From Datisca glomerata (taxonomy: Eukaryota > Streptophyta > Magnoliopsida > Cucurbitales > Datiscaceae), in contig QANY01002375.1 in the NCBI GenBank assembly GCA_003255025.1, positions 372,001 through 436,000 on the forward strand: 64,000 nt of DNA, given 5' to 3'. This document shows, in pieces, positions 50,056 to 62,419 of this stretch. Below the pieces are notes generated by a model. It saw only the letters and a list, made by a program, of their open reading frames with translations, was not told the origin of the DNA and searched no databases. Made by a program: the position numbers and the translations under genes. Position 1 is the stretch's first letter, and every line of letters begins with the position of its first letter.

Positions 50056-50237
50056 TCAAATAGCATTGCTTTGCTGTGGGGGGCATATATCTCTTGTCCT
50101 ATTAATTTCCCATTTACTCGCTCACCCATGATCACTAATCACATGTAAATTTTGATTTTATCGTCAGCATCCCCAATCTCTTTTCTACTGTGGTGATAGA
50201 CTATACGGACCCCCCACAGCAAAGCAATGCTATTTGA
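50056..50237. repeat. 28-bp perfect inverted repeat (MITE-like or hairpin)
   Basis: TCAAATAGCATTGCTTTGCT followed by GTGGGGGG (50056-50083) is exactly complementary to 50210-50237, with 126 bases between. It could be a small TIR transposon or a foldback RNA gene. No clear target duplication. Confidence 0.7.
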
Positions 50238-50476
50238 GCGCTAAGTGCTACTAGATGCAATATCTCCCTGCGGGATTAAGCATGAATAGACTATTACCTG
50301 CAAGAAGGCACTGTGTATATGTTTTTCAATCTATAATGATAAATAACCATTATTAAACTATTAGAAAACTAAACTAATTCAACAGAAAAGCATGATAGTC
50401 ACATTTAAAGTACTAAATAACAACAAAAACCCTTAAAAATAGTCCATCAGACCAATATTTAATTAAAAAAACACAG

Positions 50477-50625
50477 TGATGTAGCGGAAATCTCGACAAA
50501 ACTCTAACAATACCAAAAACGGGTCACGTGGTTCCACGCGAGTCAAAAGTTACGCTCTTCAGAAGTTGACATGTGCGTACCGCGATCCATTAATTTTAGA
50601 AATTCTAAAGTTGCACCGTCCGCAT
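50477..50625 (-). mobile_element. 3' LTR of the gypsy element, internally deleted
   Basis: Shares both ends with the right LTR (TGATGTAGCGGAA at one end, GTCCGCA at the other) but lacks about 370 internal bases corresponding to 55036-55408. The longer right LTR is taken as original. Confidence 0.8.
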
Positions 50626-50629
50626 CATT

Positions 50630-51060
50630 CTCCTCAGGGTAGAGAAAATTCAACCTCGAATTTACAGTAGCATCATCATCAGAAGATTCACCGTGGAAAG
50701 GAATCAAATGTTTAACATTGAATACATCAGCAGTACGAATGTGGTTAGGCAGCTTCAACCTAGGCATTTGGATTGATCCTCTCAACAACTTTGACAAGTC
50801 TAATTTTCTTGTCAGACAACTTGTTGTAATCACCAACTGAAAAGCGATCCTTAGTCAGTACTGTCATACAAAATCTCCAACCTCAAACTCCACATGTTTG
50901 CGTTTCTAATCAGCATCATGTTTATACCGTGTGTTTGCTAAACGCAAATTGTCATGAACTCCCCTGTGAACATCTTTGAATCTAGTAATGAAATCTGATG
51001 CATTGCCGTGGACTTTCAACTTACTTGGTAAAGCCATCAAATCGAGTGTTTCCCTCGGCT
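50630..51060 (-). pseudogene. Gypsy pol C-terminal tail
   Basis: 50836-50543 encodes LPNHIRTADVFNVKHLIPFH followed by an acidic end, the usual tail after integrase in this type of element. It runs on into the adjoining LTR. Confidence 0.6.
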
Positions 51061-51870
51061 AGATCAAATAAGCCACCTGAAAATGACTAAAGCCTGTACT
51101 TCGACTAACTGCACGGTTATGAGCAAACTCTGCCTGACACAGTTTTTTATCCCAACTCTTGACATGTTCACTAACCAAACAACATAAAAGGTTTCCCAGA
51201 GACCTATTGATAACCTTAGTCTGTCTATCCGTTTGAGGATGATATGCACTACTAAAATTGAGCTTTGTATTGACCATTTTCCACAAGCTGCACAAGAAAT
51301 GGCTAAAGCTGCACAAGAAATGGCTAAGAAACCTAGTATCTTTATCAGAAACAATAAAAGTAAGCAGCCCATGTAAACGATATATCTCACGAAAAAATAA
51401 TTGTGTCACATTAACAGGAGTCATTACCTCTCTGCAACAACATGTTGGTATGGATTTTATGTTGGGGCTGCCTCGTATACAGAGAGGTAATGACTCCATT
51501 TATGTTGTTGTGGATCGCTTCTCTTTGCATATAAGGCAGCCCCAACATAAAATCGATACTAACATCCACCCAAGGCTGAGAAGGAACTGAAAAAGGCATG
51601 TATATCCTTGCTTTAGTGGCAGAACCCTTTGACATTTGGCAAATCCTACACCTTTGCACATATTTCCTTATCTCCTTGCGCATGCCGGGCCAAAAATACG
51701 ATGACTGCACCAGTTGCAATGTTCTATTCCTGCCAACGTGACCCTCACCATGAAGTTCTTTGATAATCTGCAATCGCAAGCTACAATCTGGGATACAAAG
51801 TTGATTCTCCTTACATAGAAATCCATCATGTAATAAGAAATATGTTTTCTTTCCAGCCTGTACGTCTTGG
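51060..51870 (-). pseudogene. Gypsy integrase, with local inversion
   Basis: Zinc-binding part HGEGHVGRNRTLQLVQ ... CRICQ (about 51790-51640) and core segments VDVSIDFMLGLP (51570) and FSSAYHPQTDRQTKVINRSL (51260-51200). Between them, 51417-51553 is rearranged: part of the core (VGMDFMLGLPRIQRGNDSIY) reads on the + strand. Confidence 0.8.
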
Positions 51871-53300
51871 AGAACCACAGAGAAATAAGGATTAGTATCA
51901 AGCAAATCACATAAATAGTAAAAACCATGTACCTCAACCCTCATAGTAACCAGCAAGTTACTCTTGCGACTCAATGCATATGCGACTCGGTTGGTTATCT
52001 CGGCCTTGTGTTTGACCACACAAGTGAATTTCTCTAAATAAGCAACCCATCTCGCATGTCTAGGGGACACCTTATCATATCTATACAAGTGCCTCAAAGA
52101 GTCATGATCAGTATACAATATGAATTCCCTGTGAAACAGGTAATGTCGCTAATGTTTTACCGCTTGTACTACTGCATAAAACTCAACGTCATATGTATTG
52201 TATCTAATTTTGGCGTCGGACAACTTCTCACTGAGATAGGCCATCGGTCTACAATTCTGACTTAGTAATGCTCCAATCCTAACCTTAGAAGCATTGGTGT
52301 ATAACTTAAATGGTTGTGCAAAACATGACAACACTAAAATTAGTGAAGTGTAAGGCGTTCTTTAATCGATCGAAATGTTGATTCTGCCTCATCAATCCAT
52401 GTAAACTTACTCCTTCATGCAATCACTAATCGGTGCCATAATACTACTGAAATGAGAGATAAAACGCCTATAAAAAGACACAAGGCCATGAGAAATCATG
52501 ACTTTAGTAATTGTTTTTTGTCTTGGCCACTATTTCACTACCTCAACCTTATCATCATCTACCCTACAATCCATCTCCAGAAATCGCATACCCCAAAAAC
52601 AGCACCCATGGGGTCATAAACACACACTTCTTCTTTGCTGCATAAAATTGTTCCCTGCGGAGCACAACTAAAACCTCCATCGCATGCTACAAATGTTCTT
52701 CAGAGTCGGTGTTATAAATCAGAATATCATTAAAATATACTACCATGAATGTGCCAATAAAAGGCCTCAACAACTGATTCATCACGCCATAAATGTGCTA
52801 GGGGCATTGGACAACCCAAAGGACATCACGAACCATTCATACGACCCCTCACGAGTTTTAAAAGTTATTTTCCACTCATTCCCAGGCCTAACCGAATCTG
52901 GTAGTACCACTCTTTAAATCAAGTTTGGTGAACACAGTAGCTCCACTAATTCGATCTAATAAATCATCCAAGCGGAGAATAAGAAACTGATACCTGATAA
53001 TAGTTTTGTTGATGGCCCTACTATCCACACACATTCACCAAGAACCATCTTTTTTTGGCGTCAATAAGGCTAGTACATCACATAGGCTCATACCCTTTCT
53101 GATATGCCCATTGGCCAACAACTCATCATGCTCACTGGGACTTATCCTGTAATGCGGCCTGTTAGGAAAAACTGCACCGGGAACCAGATCTTTGTGGTGT
53201 TGTATATCACTTAGTGGTGGCAATCCATCTGGTAATTCATCTGGAAACATACTGAAAAATTCTACCAACAAAGGAGCCATCGCATCCGAAACTGTTAGAG
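51870..53300 (-). pseudogene. Gypsy reverse transcriptase and RNase H
   Basis: The RT entry is at 53170-53035 (RPHYRISPSEHDELLANGHI, then LALLTPKKDGSW). The rest of RT to 52400 is broken by stops. RNase H follows at 52334-51950 (LYTNASKVRIGALLSQ; YTDHDSLRHLYRY). Confidence 0.8.
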
Positions 53301-53805
53301 ACTCCACAATCTCATTTCCAGACAACATAAATAAGGTCTCTGAATCCTGCAACTCCTCATCAAATTGAGCCAAAGATAATAAATTTTTACTAGGCCCTGC
53401 AGCTAGGGATTTATCTCTAGGTTTATTGGGCACCAACACAATTTTAACTCCTTCAAATATAAAGTTGTAAGTATTAGCTCGCCCATCATGGGCCACATTT
53501 CGATCATACTCACAAGGTCGACCCAATAACAAATGACAAGCATCCATGGTCACCACATGACACCAAACATCATCTCTATATTTTACTCCAATACAAAATG
53601 TAACAAGAGCACATTTAGAAACTATTACCTCACCACCTTTCTTAAGTCGGGCTAGTTTGTAAGGCTTGGGATGTTTCTCGATCTTAATATTCAGCTTCTG
53701 TACTGCCTTTTCTGAAATTATATTTTCGCAACTTCCAGGGTCAATCATGAAATGACACATCTTACCCATGATGGTACAAGTAGACTGAGAAATATTACTC
53801 CTCAA
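53300..53805 (-). pseudogene. Gypsy aspartic protease
   Basis: MCHFMIDPGSCENIISEKAV near 53760-53700 contains a retropepsin-like site, with the active-site motif altered to DPG. It is in one 256-codon frame with the start of RT. Confidence 0.75.
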
Positions 53806-54970
53806 CCAGTCATCATTCGATATTATTTCAGGCGTCTAGTACGACCTCCTGACAACCAGTATAATCCTCACGTCACATGTAACAACCTCCTTGTCATCTG
53901 GTTGTTCCTCATCAAAACTTGAATGTTTAGTAATTCATGCGTCCTCATTGTCACCTTCATTCGTTTCAGCAAACAGTGCCCTCTTACAACATTTTTACAA
54001 TCAGACTTCTTATGCCTAGGTTCACCATAAGCGAAACATGTCATGGTACTACTGCCCGCACCTTTGTTAAACTAACTTTCAACAACTTTATTACTCGTGC
54101 CACTTGTATTAGCTTTACTGGTGCTACTAAATCCACTACCACCATTAGTACGGTGCGACTGTTTCTCCACCATCAAGGCTCTCTGATGTGCCTCTAACAC
54201 AGACACGGGATTGAACATGTTAAGGGTATCTTGAATCTGAACCCTCAGCCCTCAACGTATCGCACCACCAACTGCTTATCTGTTTCCTGGATTTTGTTTC
54301 TAGCCATTAATTGGTAAAATTCAGTAGTATAATCATCCACCGATCTCGAACCCTGCTTCAAATTCTGCAACCTTTGATACAAAATCCGCTGATCGCAGGT
54401 GTTTCTTCATCTTTTTTTAGGAAGAAATTTTTTACTTACTGAACCTACTACAAGATAGCTTCAATTGCTGCCACCATGTCGTAGCCTTCCCACACAATCT
54501 AGTCGCCACTAAAGGTACTCGTTTATTCTATGGCACCCCTTTGAACTCTAAAATCTCCTCAACAGTCAGCAACCAGTTAAGGAACTCTTCAACCTGAAAG
54601 ACTTCCATGAAATTCTAGTATTTCGGTCCTCATACCAGCCTCCCACCACATATTGTCCTCTTCTACTGAGATTCTCTGCCGCCTCTGATGAATCTGTGGA
54701 ATGTCCTCATAGTATTCTTCTCCTTCTTCCCCATCTATATCGTCTACCTAATCTCCCTCCTATTCAGATTTTGCAGTTCAGGTGTATTCCTCCTATTATA
54801 ATTCCCCATCATATTAGCCATCCTCTTGGTTAATTGTTCCAACATCTGTTCCATTCATTAGTCCATAATCTTTCTGATTCAATGTTTGAATTGAACATCA
54901 TCATCACGCTCATAAACCTTATTGACTCGTTGTTGCCGTTGTTGATTTTGTCACAATGCCATGAATAATA
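53806..54970 (-). pseudogene. Gypsy gag, highly broken
   Basis: Between the primer site and protease. Traces include a retrotransposon gag segment near 54500-54350 and a Cys-rich stretch near 54030. No long frame survives. Confidence 0.55.
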
Positions 54971-54982
54971 TGAATCAGTTTA

Positions 54983-54994
54983 GCTCTGATACCA
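54983..54994 (-). other. Primer-binding site of the gypsy element
   Basis: TGGTATCAGAGC on the - strand, two bases inside the 5' LTR; it matches the 3' end of initiator tRNA-Met. Confidence 0.85.
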
Positions 54995-54996
54995 AT

Positions 54997-55513
54997 TGAT
55001 GTAGCGGAAGCCTCCACAAAATCCTATTAATACCAAAAGTTATTGAATCGTGCACGATTTCCAGAAATTGATCTTTCAAAACTTGTTGAATCCTAAGATT
55101 ACCAAGATTTAGGCAACAATTTTGTTGATTCGCAAGAATACCAAAAATTATGAATAAAAGAAGAACCATTTTTTCATAAAAATATAAAAACTGTCTAAAT
55201 GACTGAATAAGATGAATTTATGCTGCCCTAAAAACCCTAAAAATTAAAAGTGATGGAAAAGTATAAAAAAAACCCAAAATGAAGACCGAAGCAACTCCAA
55301 GGCCTCTGAAATTGCTTAAAACATTAACTTTTGGACCTAAAACTAGCTACGAAGGGTAAATCTCTATACACATGTAGATCTCTTAATAATCTTCGATTTG
55401 ATATCTTACAGGCCACGTGGTTCTACCCGACTCAAAAGTTACGCCCTCCAGAAGTTGACATGCGCATGCCACGATCCATTAGTTTCAGAAATTCCAAAAT
55501 TGCATCGTCCGCA
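54997..55513 (-). mobile_element. 5' LTR of the gypsy element
   Basis: About 517 bp from TGCGGACG to ACATCA on the - strand. It is the longer of the two LTRs. Confidence 0.8.
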
Positions 55514-55689
55514 TAACATAGCTACCTCAACTTTGCTTACTCATGATCATATCCTAAAACACCTATAAATCGTCTTCATCCCCAAGCAAATCACCTTCTT
55601 CACCATCATTGGACTCATATCCCCTAGGGTCTTCTTCATCCTCATAATCCGCAATGTCTTCTCCATTAATTGGTTAAGGTGCATTTGAT

Positions 55690-56627
55690 GTTGAAACTAT
55701 TGGAAATGGGTTAGTTCTAGTCTTATGACAACTTTCCCCAACAACACTAGCTTTACCAACTCACCCCAAGTTAAAGAATCATCGTCAAACAAAAAATCAT
55801 TATCTTCATCTGATTCTCCATCGATTTTTCCAATCAACCATTCACTGCTCTCATCAATATCTTTCAAAGAGATGGGATCAATGGTGTCACGAGATTTATA
55901 TCGGCTTTTCAAAGATTTGCTATACTTGACAAAAGCCAAATAATTGAGATGCCTTTGAGCAAGCTTATCTCTCTTTTTGTTGTGAAGCTTCAACGTTTGT
56001 TCGAAAGATGTTAGAGATTATATTATAATGATAAAATATTATTTCATAAATATTGATCAAATACTCACATGCTCAAATGTATTCTAATTTTGTTCACACC
56101 CAGATGCGCTACAAGTTAAGCTAAGAACTTTTATTGTAAATTTTTGCAAGTGTGGATTAGGAGATCCAAAAGTTCCCACGAATCAACTGTTATTTAAAAA
56201 CTTTGTAAGTAAAACTAAAAACTATACACATATTATTCCTTAGTCATTCATAACATAAATCTAAATCACCATTACTAGGCGCTCTGGCGGTTTTTGTTAT
56301 GTCCATCCCGAAAAGATTTTTAGCCTTTGGATAGATAGACAACTCCCCAATGATCTTATCTTGAATATCAACATTTGGAACTAGTCTTTAAATACATTCA
56401 TACAAACCTTTCATGACTTCTGGATCTCGTTTCACCCTTTCGGTTTGAGTAAAAGTATTTGGGATTCAGAAAACATCCAACTGCATGCAAAGGTCAATGT
56501 AGTTGAACATTCCACCTCTGATCAATGATTTTGAAAATGTCTTTGTATTTATTTTCATCTCCATTAAAAGATTTTGCAATAACCTATTTAGCTCTATCCA
56601 TAACTCCATAAATGTATCCCGTTGGAG
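55690..56627 (-). pseudogene. hAT-family transposase remnant (DUF659/hAT dimerisation type)
   Basis: On the - strand from 56627: APTGYIYGVMDRAK, then a WNVQLHRPLHA-like segment and EVMKGLYEC-like segment (about 56520-56380), and the C-terminal end 55993-55697 (RHLNYLAFVKYSKSLKSRYK, DIDESSEWLIGK). This matches the C-terminal half of plant hAT transposases. Frames are broken, and the 5' side was cut off by the copia insertion. Confidence 0.7.
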
Positions 56628-56632
56628 CTATG

Positions 56633-56881
56633 TGACAACTATGATAACTAAGTTAGTTTAATCTTTGGTTTTAAAGGTTTATTATTTGGTGTATATTCTG
56701 TATTGGTACTGAGTACTTCTTATGTGGCTATTATTTAATGCACATGTAGTTTAGTTTTGTCTTTTAGTTAATGAGTATTCAATTCAGATATTTTCTTCTT
56801 CTTGCTCCTTTCTTTCTATATTCTTTCTTTCTTCGAAGGTTCCTTTCCCTCTTCTTCTGCAATCTTTACATCATCTCTTCA
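56633..56881 (+). mobile_element. 5' LTR of the copia element
   Basis: 249 bp from TGACAACTATG to CTCTTCA, with a CT-rich distal end. It is similar to the 3' LTR with a few substitutions and small indels. Confidence 0.88.
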
Positions 56882-56894
56882 TGGTATTAAAGTC
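56882..56894 (+). other. Primer-binding site of the copia element
   Basis: TGGTATTAAAGTC begins immediately after the 5' LTR, a decayed form of the initiator tRNA-Met primer motif. Confidence 0.75.
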
Positions 56895-56910
56895 ATAAAG
56901 ACTCGCGTCA

Positions 56911-58005
56911 ATGACTTTTGAATCTTCACCCACCTCTAAAAACAATACTCCTAACACCTCTAAAAACTCAGCACAACACAGAGCTTCCCAAACCCATACC
57001 ATTACTCAAAATCTTACTTCCTCTAATGGTGATCCTCAACTTCATTCTTCGATTCTCTTACTCTCCAATATATGTAATCTGATTTCTATTCGGCTTGACT
57101 CGTCCAACTTTATTCTTTGGAAATACCAAATATCATCTATTCTCAAAGCTCATTCAATTTTTTGGTATGTTGATGGCTCAAAACTGTGTCCGAACAAATT
57201 TCTTGCACATGCAAATGGTGAGTTGTACTCTAATCCTCTATATGATCACTGGATCTCTCAAGATCAAGTCTTGGTTACCCTCATCAACACTACTCTTTCA
57301 CCCATGGCCTTATCCTATATAGTTGACTGTCAAACGTCCAAAGAAGTTTAGGTTTCCATTGAGAAACATCTTTCATCAATCCCCAGATCCAACGCAATCT
57401 ATCTTAAATCGGACCTCCAATTTGTCTCCAAGAAGCCTAGTGAAAGTCTTGATTCATACATTCAACGCATCAAAGAGCTTAAGGATAAACTTGCGGCTGT
57501 TTTCATTACTATTTAGGATGAAGGCATCCTTATTTATACATTAAATGGGCTTCCCAATGAGTATAATGTTGTGTGAACCTCTATTCAAACTCGTGCAGAA
57601 TCTATCTTTGGAAGAGCTTCATGTTCTCCTGATATCAGAAGAAAAATTTCTTGAAAATCAACGAAAGCAACATGAAAATTTGTTTCCCACCACTGCTCAG
57701 GTTGCAACTCAAACCACCAACTTTTTCCATGGCAATAATTGTGGCAAAAACTTCAAGTCTTTTTATGGGGGAGGTCGTTTCAACAGTGGCAGAGGTAACC
57801 CTAGTCGAGGAGGTAGATATTTCTTTAATAATGGTTATTTTATTCTTGGCTCTCCTCCTGCTTCCCTCCCCTCTCAGTCTTCACTCTAAGGACCTACATC
57901 TTTCAGTCCATCTAACTCTTTCACCAACTAAGGGACTCGTATCCTTTGTCAAATTTGTCAAAAATATGGTAATTCTACTGTTGATTGTTATCACAGAATG
58001 AACTA
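56911..58005 (+). pseudogene. Copia gag
   Basis: Starts MTFESSPTSKNN. It has the copia gag core (LDSSNFILWKYQISSILKAH at about 57090-57150) and a zinc knuckle at about 57945-57990 (CQICQKYGNSTVDC). In-frame stops at about 57349 and 57515 and later frameshifts break it. Confidence 0.8.
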
Positions 58006-58499
58006 TGCCTTTCAAGGAAAGAACCCCCTGCCACACTTGCTGCAATGGTTACTATTCAATCTTCCCAACCCTCTTCTAATTCCTAAATTTGGTTGACGGA
58101 CACGGGGTGTAATACACACCTCACTCCTGAGCCAGCAATTTATTTTCACCTTCTGACTATAATGGCTCTAACACTGTGACTATAGGAAATGGTCAAGAAT
58201 TGCCAATTACTCACTCTAATACAGGTTTGCTTCCCACCTTTTCTCATTGCTTCAAATCGTCAAATTTTCTTTGTGTTCCTAATCTTTGTGGTAATCTATT
58301 TTCTATTTACGAATTTTGCAAAGATAATAACTCTGTGTTTTTATTTGATGTTTCTTACTTCCTTATACAAGACATGGCCTCGCGGTCAAGTTCTGTACAA
58401 AGGCTTCAGTAAAAATGGCTTATATCAAATTCTTAGTTCATTTTGTGTTGTCTCCCGATTCTGCTTCTTCATCTGGTTATGTTGTATTACTTGGTTCTA

Positions 58500-59290
58500 G
58501 GGCCACTAATAAAATTTAGCGTGATAGATTAGGCCATGCAACAAACAATGTTATTAGACAAATTTTTAGTATTGCATGTTTACCTTGTACTACTTCTACT
58601 TCCTCTGAATATTGCATATGTAAAAGTTGCTTATATGGTAAAATGTCCAAGATTCCTTTTCTTCTCTCACAATCTTGTTATGATTTCCCTTTCCAACTTC
58701 TTCATAATGATGTTTGGGGTCCACGCCCAATTACTTCTATTAAAGGTTACAAATATTATGTTTCATTTATTGATGATCTAACAAGATACACTTGGATATT
58801 TCCAATGACACACAAATCTGAGGTTCTATCTATTTTTAAACTGTTTAAATCTTTTATTGAAAAATATTTTGATTCTGTTGTTAAGTCCTTATGGACAAAT
58901 GGGGAGGTGAGTATACTAGTCTTTTCTTTAAGTCTTTTCTACAACCACAATTAATTGCTCATCAAAAGTCATGCCCTTACACACATGAGCAGAATAGCAT
59001 TGCTGAAAGAAAACATAGGCACATTGTGGAGACTGCCCTAGCTCTCCTTCATACTACATCATTGCCACTTCAATTCTGGTATGAAGCCTTATGTACTGCT
59101 ATTTTCTTGATCAATAGAATGCCTTCTTCTAGTCTTAATAACAAATCTCCTTTTGAATTACTTTTCGGTAAATTACCTAATTACACTACTTTAAGAATTT
59201 TTGGATGTGCTTGTTATCCCTCCCTTAAACTTATGCTTCTCATAAATTGGAGCCTAAAACCACTCAAGGCATATTTTAGGTTATCCTCTT
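58500..59290 (+). pseudogene. Copia integrase
   Basis: The zinc region DRLGHATNNV ... CICKSCLYGKM (58520-58650) is followed by the core LLHNDVWGPRPI (first catalytic Asp near 58710), a WTNGGE-like segment near 58890-58905 and the HRHIVETALALLH region (59010). Several frame changes. Confidence 0.8.
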
Positions 59291-59899
59291 GATTTTAAGG
59301 GCTATTTATGTTATGATCCTGTAGTTGCAATACATATATCTCATGGCATGTTATTTTTTATGAACATGTTTTTTCCTATGCTTCCAGTAGCTCTAAACCT
59401 GTTTCCGTGCATTCTGAATCTACTCTGGCTCAATCTGTTTCTACTTCTCCTGATGTTTTACTTCATAAACTTGCATTTTCTAATTCTCATCTTAATGTTC
59501 AACCTCACACAACTAGCACTGCATCTATTCCTAGTGTTATTGAATATCATAATAACACTGATTTGCAAGTTATTAAGCCTCTGCAGAATGTTTTTCATGA
59601 AAATTCTAATTATGTGCATTGTGGTTCTGTTCATGCTGCTGAAGATATTGTTTTACCTGTTGATGTTTCTCCTTTATATGATTTTTCAGTATGTTTCCTC
59701 TGTCTTTGTTCCTAATCTTACTGTTTGCACTTCTTTAAATGATCCTTCACCTGCTTTGCCTCTTGATATAACTATCTAGCTTACCAATGTGCATAACACT
59801 CAAACTACTACTAATATTCATCCTATGAAAACTAGATCTAAATCTAAAATTTAAAAAAAACTGTGCTTTTCTCTCAGCTCATCAAATATCACACACTGA

Positions 59900-61435
59900 A
59901 CCACAATCATTTTCTTCTGCTGCCAAACTACTCGAATGGATTTCTGCAATGAAAGATGAATTTTCTACTCTTCTAAACCAGGAAACTTGGTCCTTAGTTC
60001 CTTTCTCTCCTACCAAAAATATTGTTGGATGTAAATGAATAAATAGGCTTAAGTATAATCCTGATGGATCAATAGCTAGACACAAAGCTAGACTTGTTGC
60101 TAGGGGGTTCCATCAAGAACCTAGTTTTGATTATCATGAATCTTTTAGTCATGTTGTCAAAAAACCTACCGTTAGAATTATACTTACTCTTGTTGTCCAA
60201 TTTAATTGGCCACTAAGACAACTAGATGTTAAAAATGTATTTCTACATGGTACTTTACACGAAGAGGTTTACATGGTTCAACCTCCTGGTTTTATGCATC
60301 CTGAATTTTATAATTATGTTTACAAATTGCATAAATCTTTTTTTGGTCTTAAATAGGCTCCTAGGGCTTGGTTTGATACTTTTACTTCTCATCTTCTTAC
60401 TCTTGGATTATGTTCTTCTCGAGCAGATACCTCTTTATTTATTAAATTTGATTCTACTTCTATCACTTATCTTTTGTTATATGTTGATGATATTGTTATA
60501 ACTGGAAATAACAATGTTTATATTAATGATCTCATTCATTCTCTTCAAAAACAGTTTGATATGACAGACTTAGGATCTTTAAGATATTTTTTAGGTCTTG
60601 AAATATCTAGATCATCTTTTGGTATTTTTGTCAATCAAAAGAAGTATGCTATTGATCTTTTATTGAAGGCAGGTACGTTAGAATCTAAATCTTGTTTTTC
60701 ACCTTGCTCCACCAAATCACATTTATATAGTCATGTTGGTTCTACATTATCATATATTACTGAATATAAGAGTTTGGTTGGTCCTTTGCAATACCTTACC
60801 TTCACTAGGCTTGATATTAGTCTTGCAGTTAATAAAGTTTGTCAATTCATCCATAACCCTACAACAACTCACTATTCTGCTGTTAAACGTATTCTAAGGT
60901 ATGTGGTTGGCACTTTATCTCATGGCATCCTGTTTAAACCCGGTACTCTATGTTTACAGGCCTTCAATGATACTGATTGGACTGGAGAATCCATCTGACA
61001 GATGATCCACGACTTGTTTTATTATTTTTCTCGACAACAACCCTATTTCTTGGTCTCCCAAGAAACAGCCTACTGTTGCTCGATCCTCCACAAAAGCAAA
61101 ATACAAAGCTCTTGCCAAGACTGCAGTTGAATTATCTTGGATTCGTCAACTCTTATGTGATATGTATATCTTCTTACCAAAACAACTAATATTATGGTGT
61201 GACAACATGTCAGCTATTGCTCTTCCCTCTAATCCAGTGTTTCATGCCCGGACAAAGCATGTAGAAGTGGATTATCATTTCATTAAGGAGAAAGTGGTAA
61301 AAAAGGATCTTCATGTGCAACACATTGACTCTAAACTTCAATTTGTTGATCTCTTTACTAAACCATTATGCACACCTAGGTTTCTTTTCCTTCGAAACAA
61401 ACTAATGCCATTTACACCAGACATTAGTTTGTGGG
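59900..61435 (+). pseudogene. Copia reverse transcriptase and RNase H
   Basis: RT begins near 59930 (WISAMKDEFSTLLNQETW), continues through ARHKARLVARGF (60075) and QLDVKNVFLHGTL (60220), and reaches the active-site box LLYVDDIVITG at 60474. RNase H ends with CDNMSAIALPSNPVFHARTK (61200) and FVDLFTKPL. Stops at about 60038, 60355 and 60996. A G-rich polypurine tract lies at 61432-61438. Confidence 0.85.
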
Positions 61436-61439
61436 GGGA

Positions 61440-61690
61440 TGCAACTATGATAACTAAGTTAGTTTAATCTTTGGTTTTAAGGGTTATTATTTGGTGTGTA
61501 TTCTGTATTGGTACTGAGACTTCTTATGTGGCTATTATTTAATCCACATGTAGCTTCATTTTGTCTTTTAGTTAATGAGTATTCAATTCAGATATTTTCT
61601 TCTTCTTGCTTGCTTCTTTCTTTCTCTGCTCTTTCTTTCTTTCGAAGGTTGGTTTCCCTCTTCTTCATCAATCTTTATTTCATCTCTTCA
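61440..61690 (+). mobile_element. 3' LTR of the copia element
   Basis: 251 bp from TGCAACTATG to CTCTTCA, preceded by the GGGGGG polypurine tract and followed by the CTATG target duplication. Confidence 0.88.
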
Positions 61691-61695
61691 CTATG

Positions 61696-62164
61696 GATAT
61701 ATAAAATGAAAGAGAAAGAGAGAGAGATATTAGAAAAATATAGCATTAGATGTGACCTTTAATTGATTTTTCATGACTTTTTGGGAGTTTTCAATTTTTT
61801 TAAAAATTTGTTAAATGATAGTAAATGGTATAATAGAAAATTCTGTATTTTTGGTTAGTGGGTCCATAAACCTTAATTATTTTTATGATTATAAAAGTAA
61901 TTGTCTAAGTTTCTATCAAGTTTCTAAATAGTTGCTAGTTCTGTATAAAACCCTTAATTAAATGCACAATGCATAACCCCCATTAATACAATATATCTAA
62001 GCAGTAAGCATCTCTCAAAAAGCCTTCCTTCCCCGAATAATATTATCGTTCCAAAGGTTGTTGTCTTCACTTCTTCTCTAATTAAATTTGGTTTTCAACT
62101 CTCTGAATTTCAATAGTTTTTTGGGTATGAAGTAATAATACTCATCTTTTTAATTAATTTTTAG
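61696..62164. other. AT-rich spacer, nothing recognised
   Basis: May include the continuation of the hAT target, but no transposase segment is readable. Confidence 0.3.
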
Positions 62165-62419
62165 ATACCTGTGGAAGATGATCAAGTTGGCCTTCACAAA
62201 CAGTTTGATGCACAATCTCCCTTCAACTCTTTGAGCAAAATGCGGGAAAGAGAAAGAAAATTCATGGACCGATCCCATTGTCTCCTTCCTATAAGAACTA
62301 CGAGATCACCCCAAGGACTCCCTCAATATCCATTGTTTTTATTTGATAAAATAGTGGGTATTATTGCAGATATAAATCTTAAAAATGCTTTATATTGCTT
62401 ATGTTCTGCAATGCTGTAG
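62165..62419 (+). other. Unrecognised open stretch, possible orphan exon
   Basis: After an acceptor-like TTTTTAG, the sequence reads PVEDDQVGLHKQFDAQSPFN ... up to a TAG at 62417-62419, about 80 codons with balanced composition. I know no family for it and find no partner exon; it could be a relic of a gene or chance. Confidence 0.25.

Larger units (their letters stand above)
50477..55513 (-). mobile_element. Ty3-gypsy retrotransposon, decayed
   Basis: The 5' LTR lies on the right (54997-55513) and the 3' LTR on the left (50477-50625). On the - strand the order is primer site, gag, protease, RT, RNase H, integrase and a C-terminal tail, which is the gypsy order. No matching target duplication was found at the outer ends. 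Coding frames are split by stops, and the integrase contains a small inversion. Confidence 0.85.
56628..61695 (+). mobile_element. Ty1-copia retrotransposon with 5-bp target duplications
   Basis: LTRs at 56633-56881 and 61440-61690 are flanked by CTATG at 56628-56632 and 61691-61695. Order gag-integrase-RT-RNase H is the copia order. It inserted into the hAT remnant. Stops and frameshifts in all domains make it inactive, though complete in outline. Confidence 0.9.
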
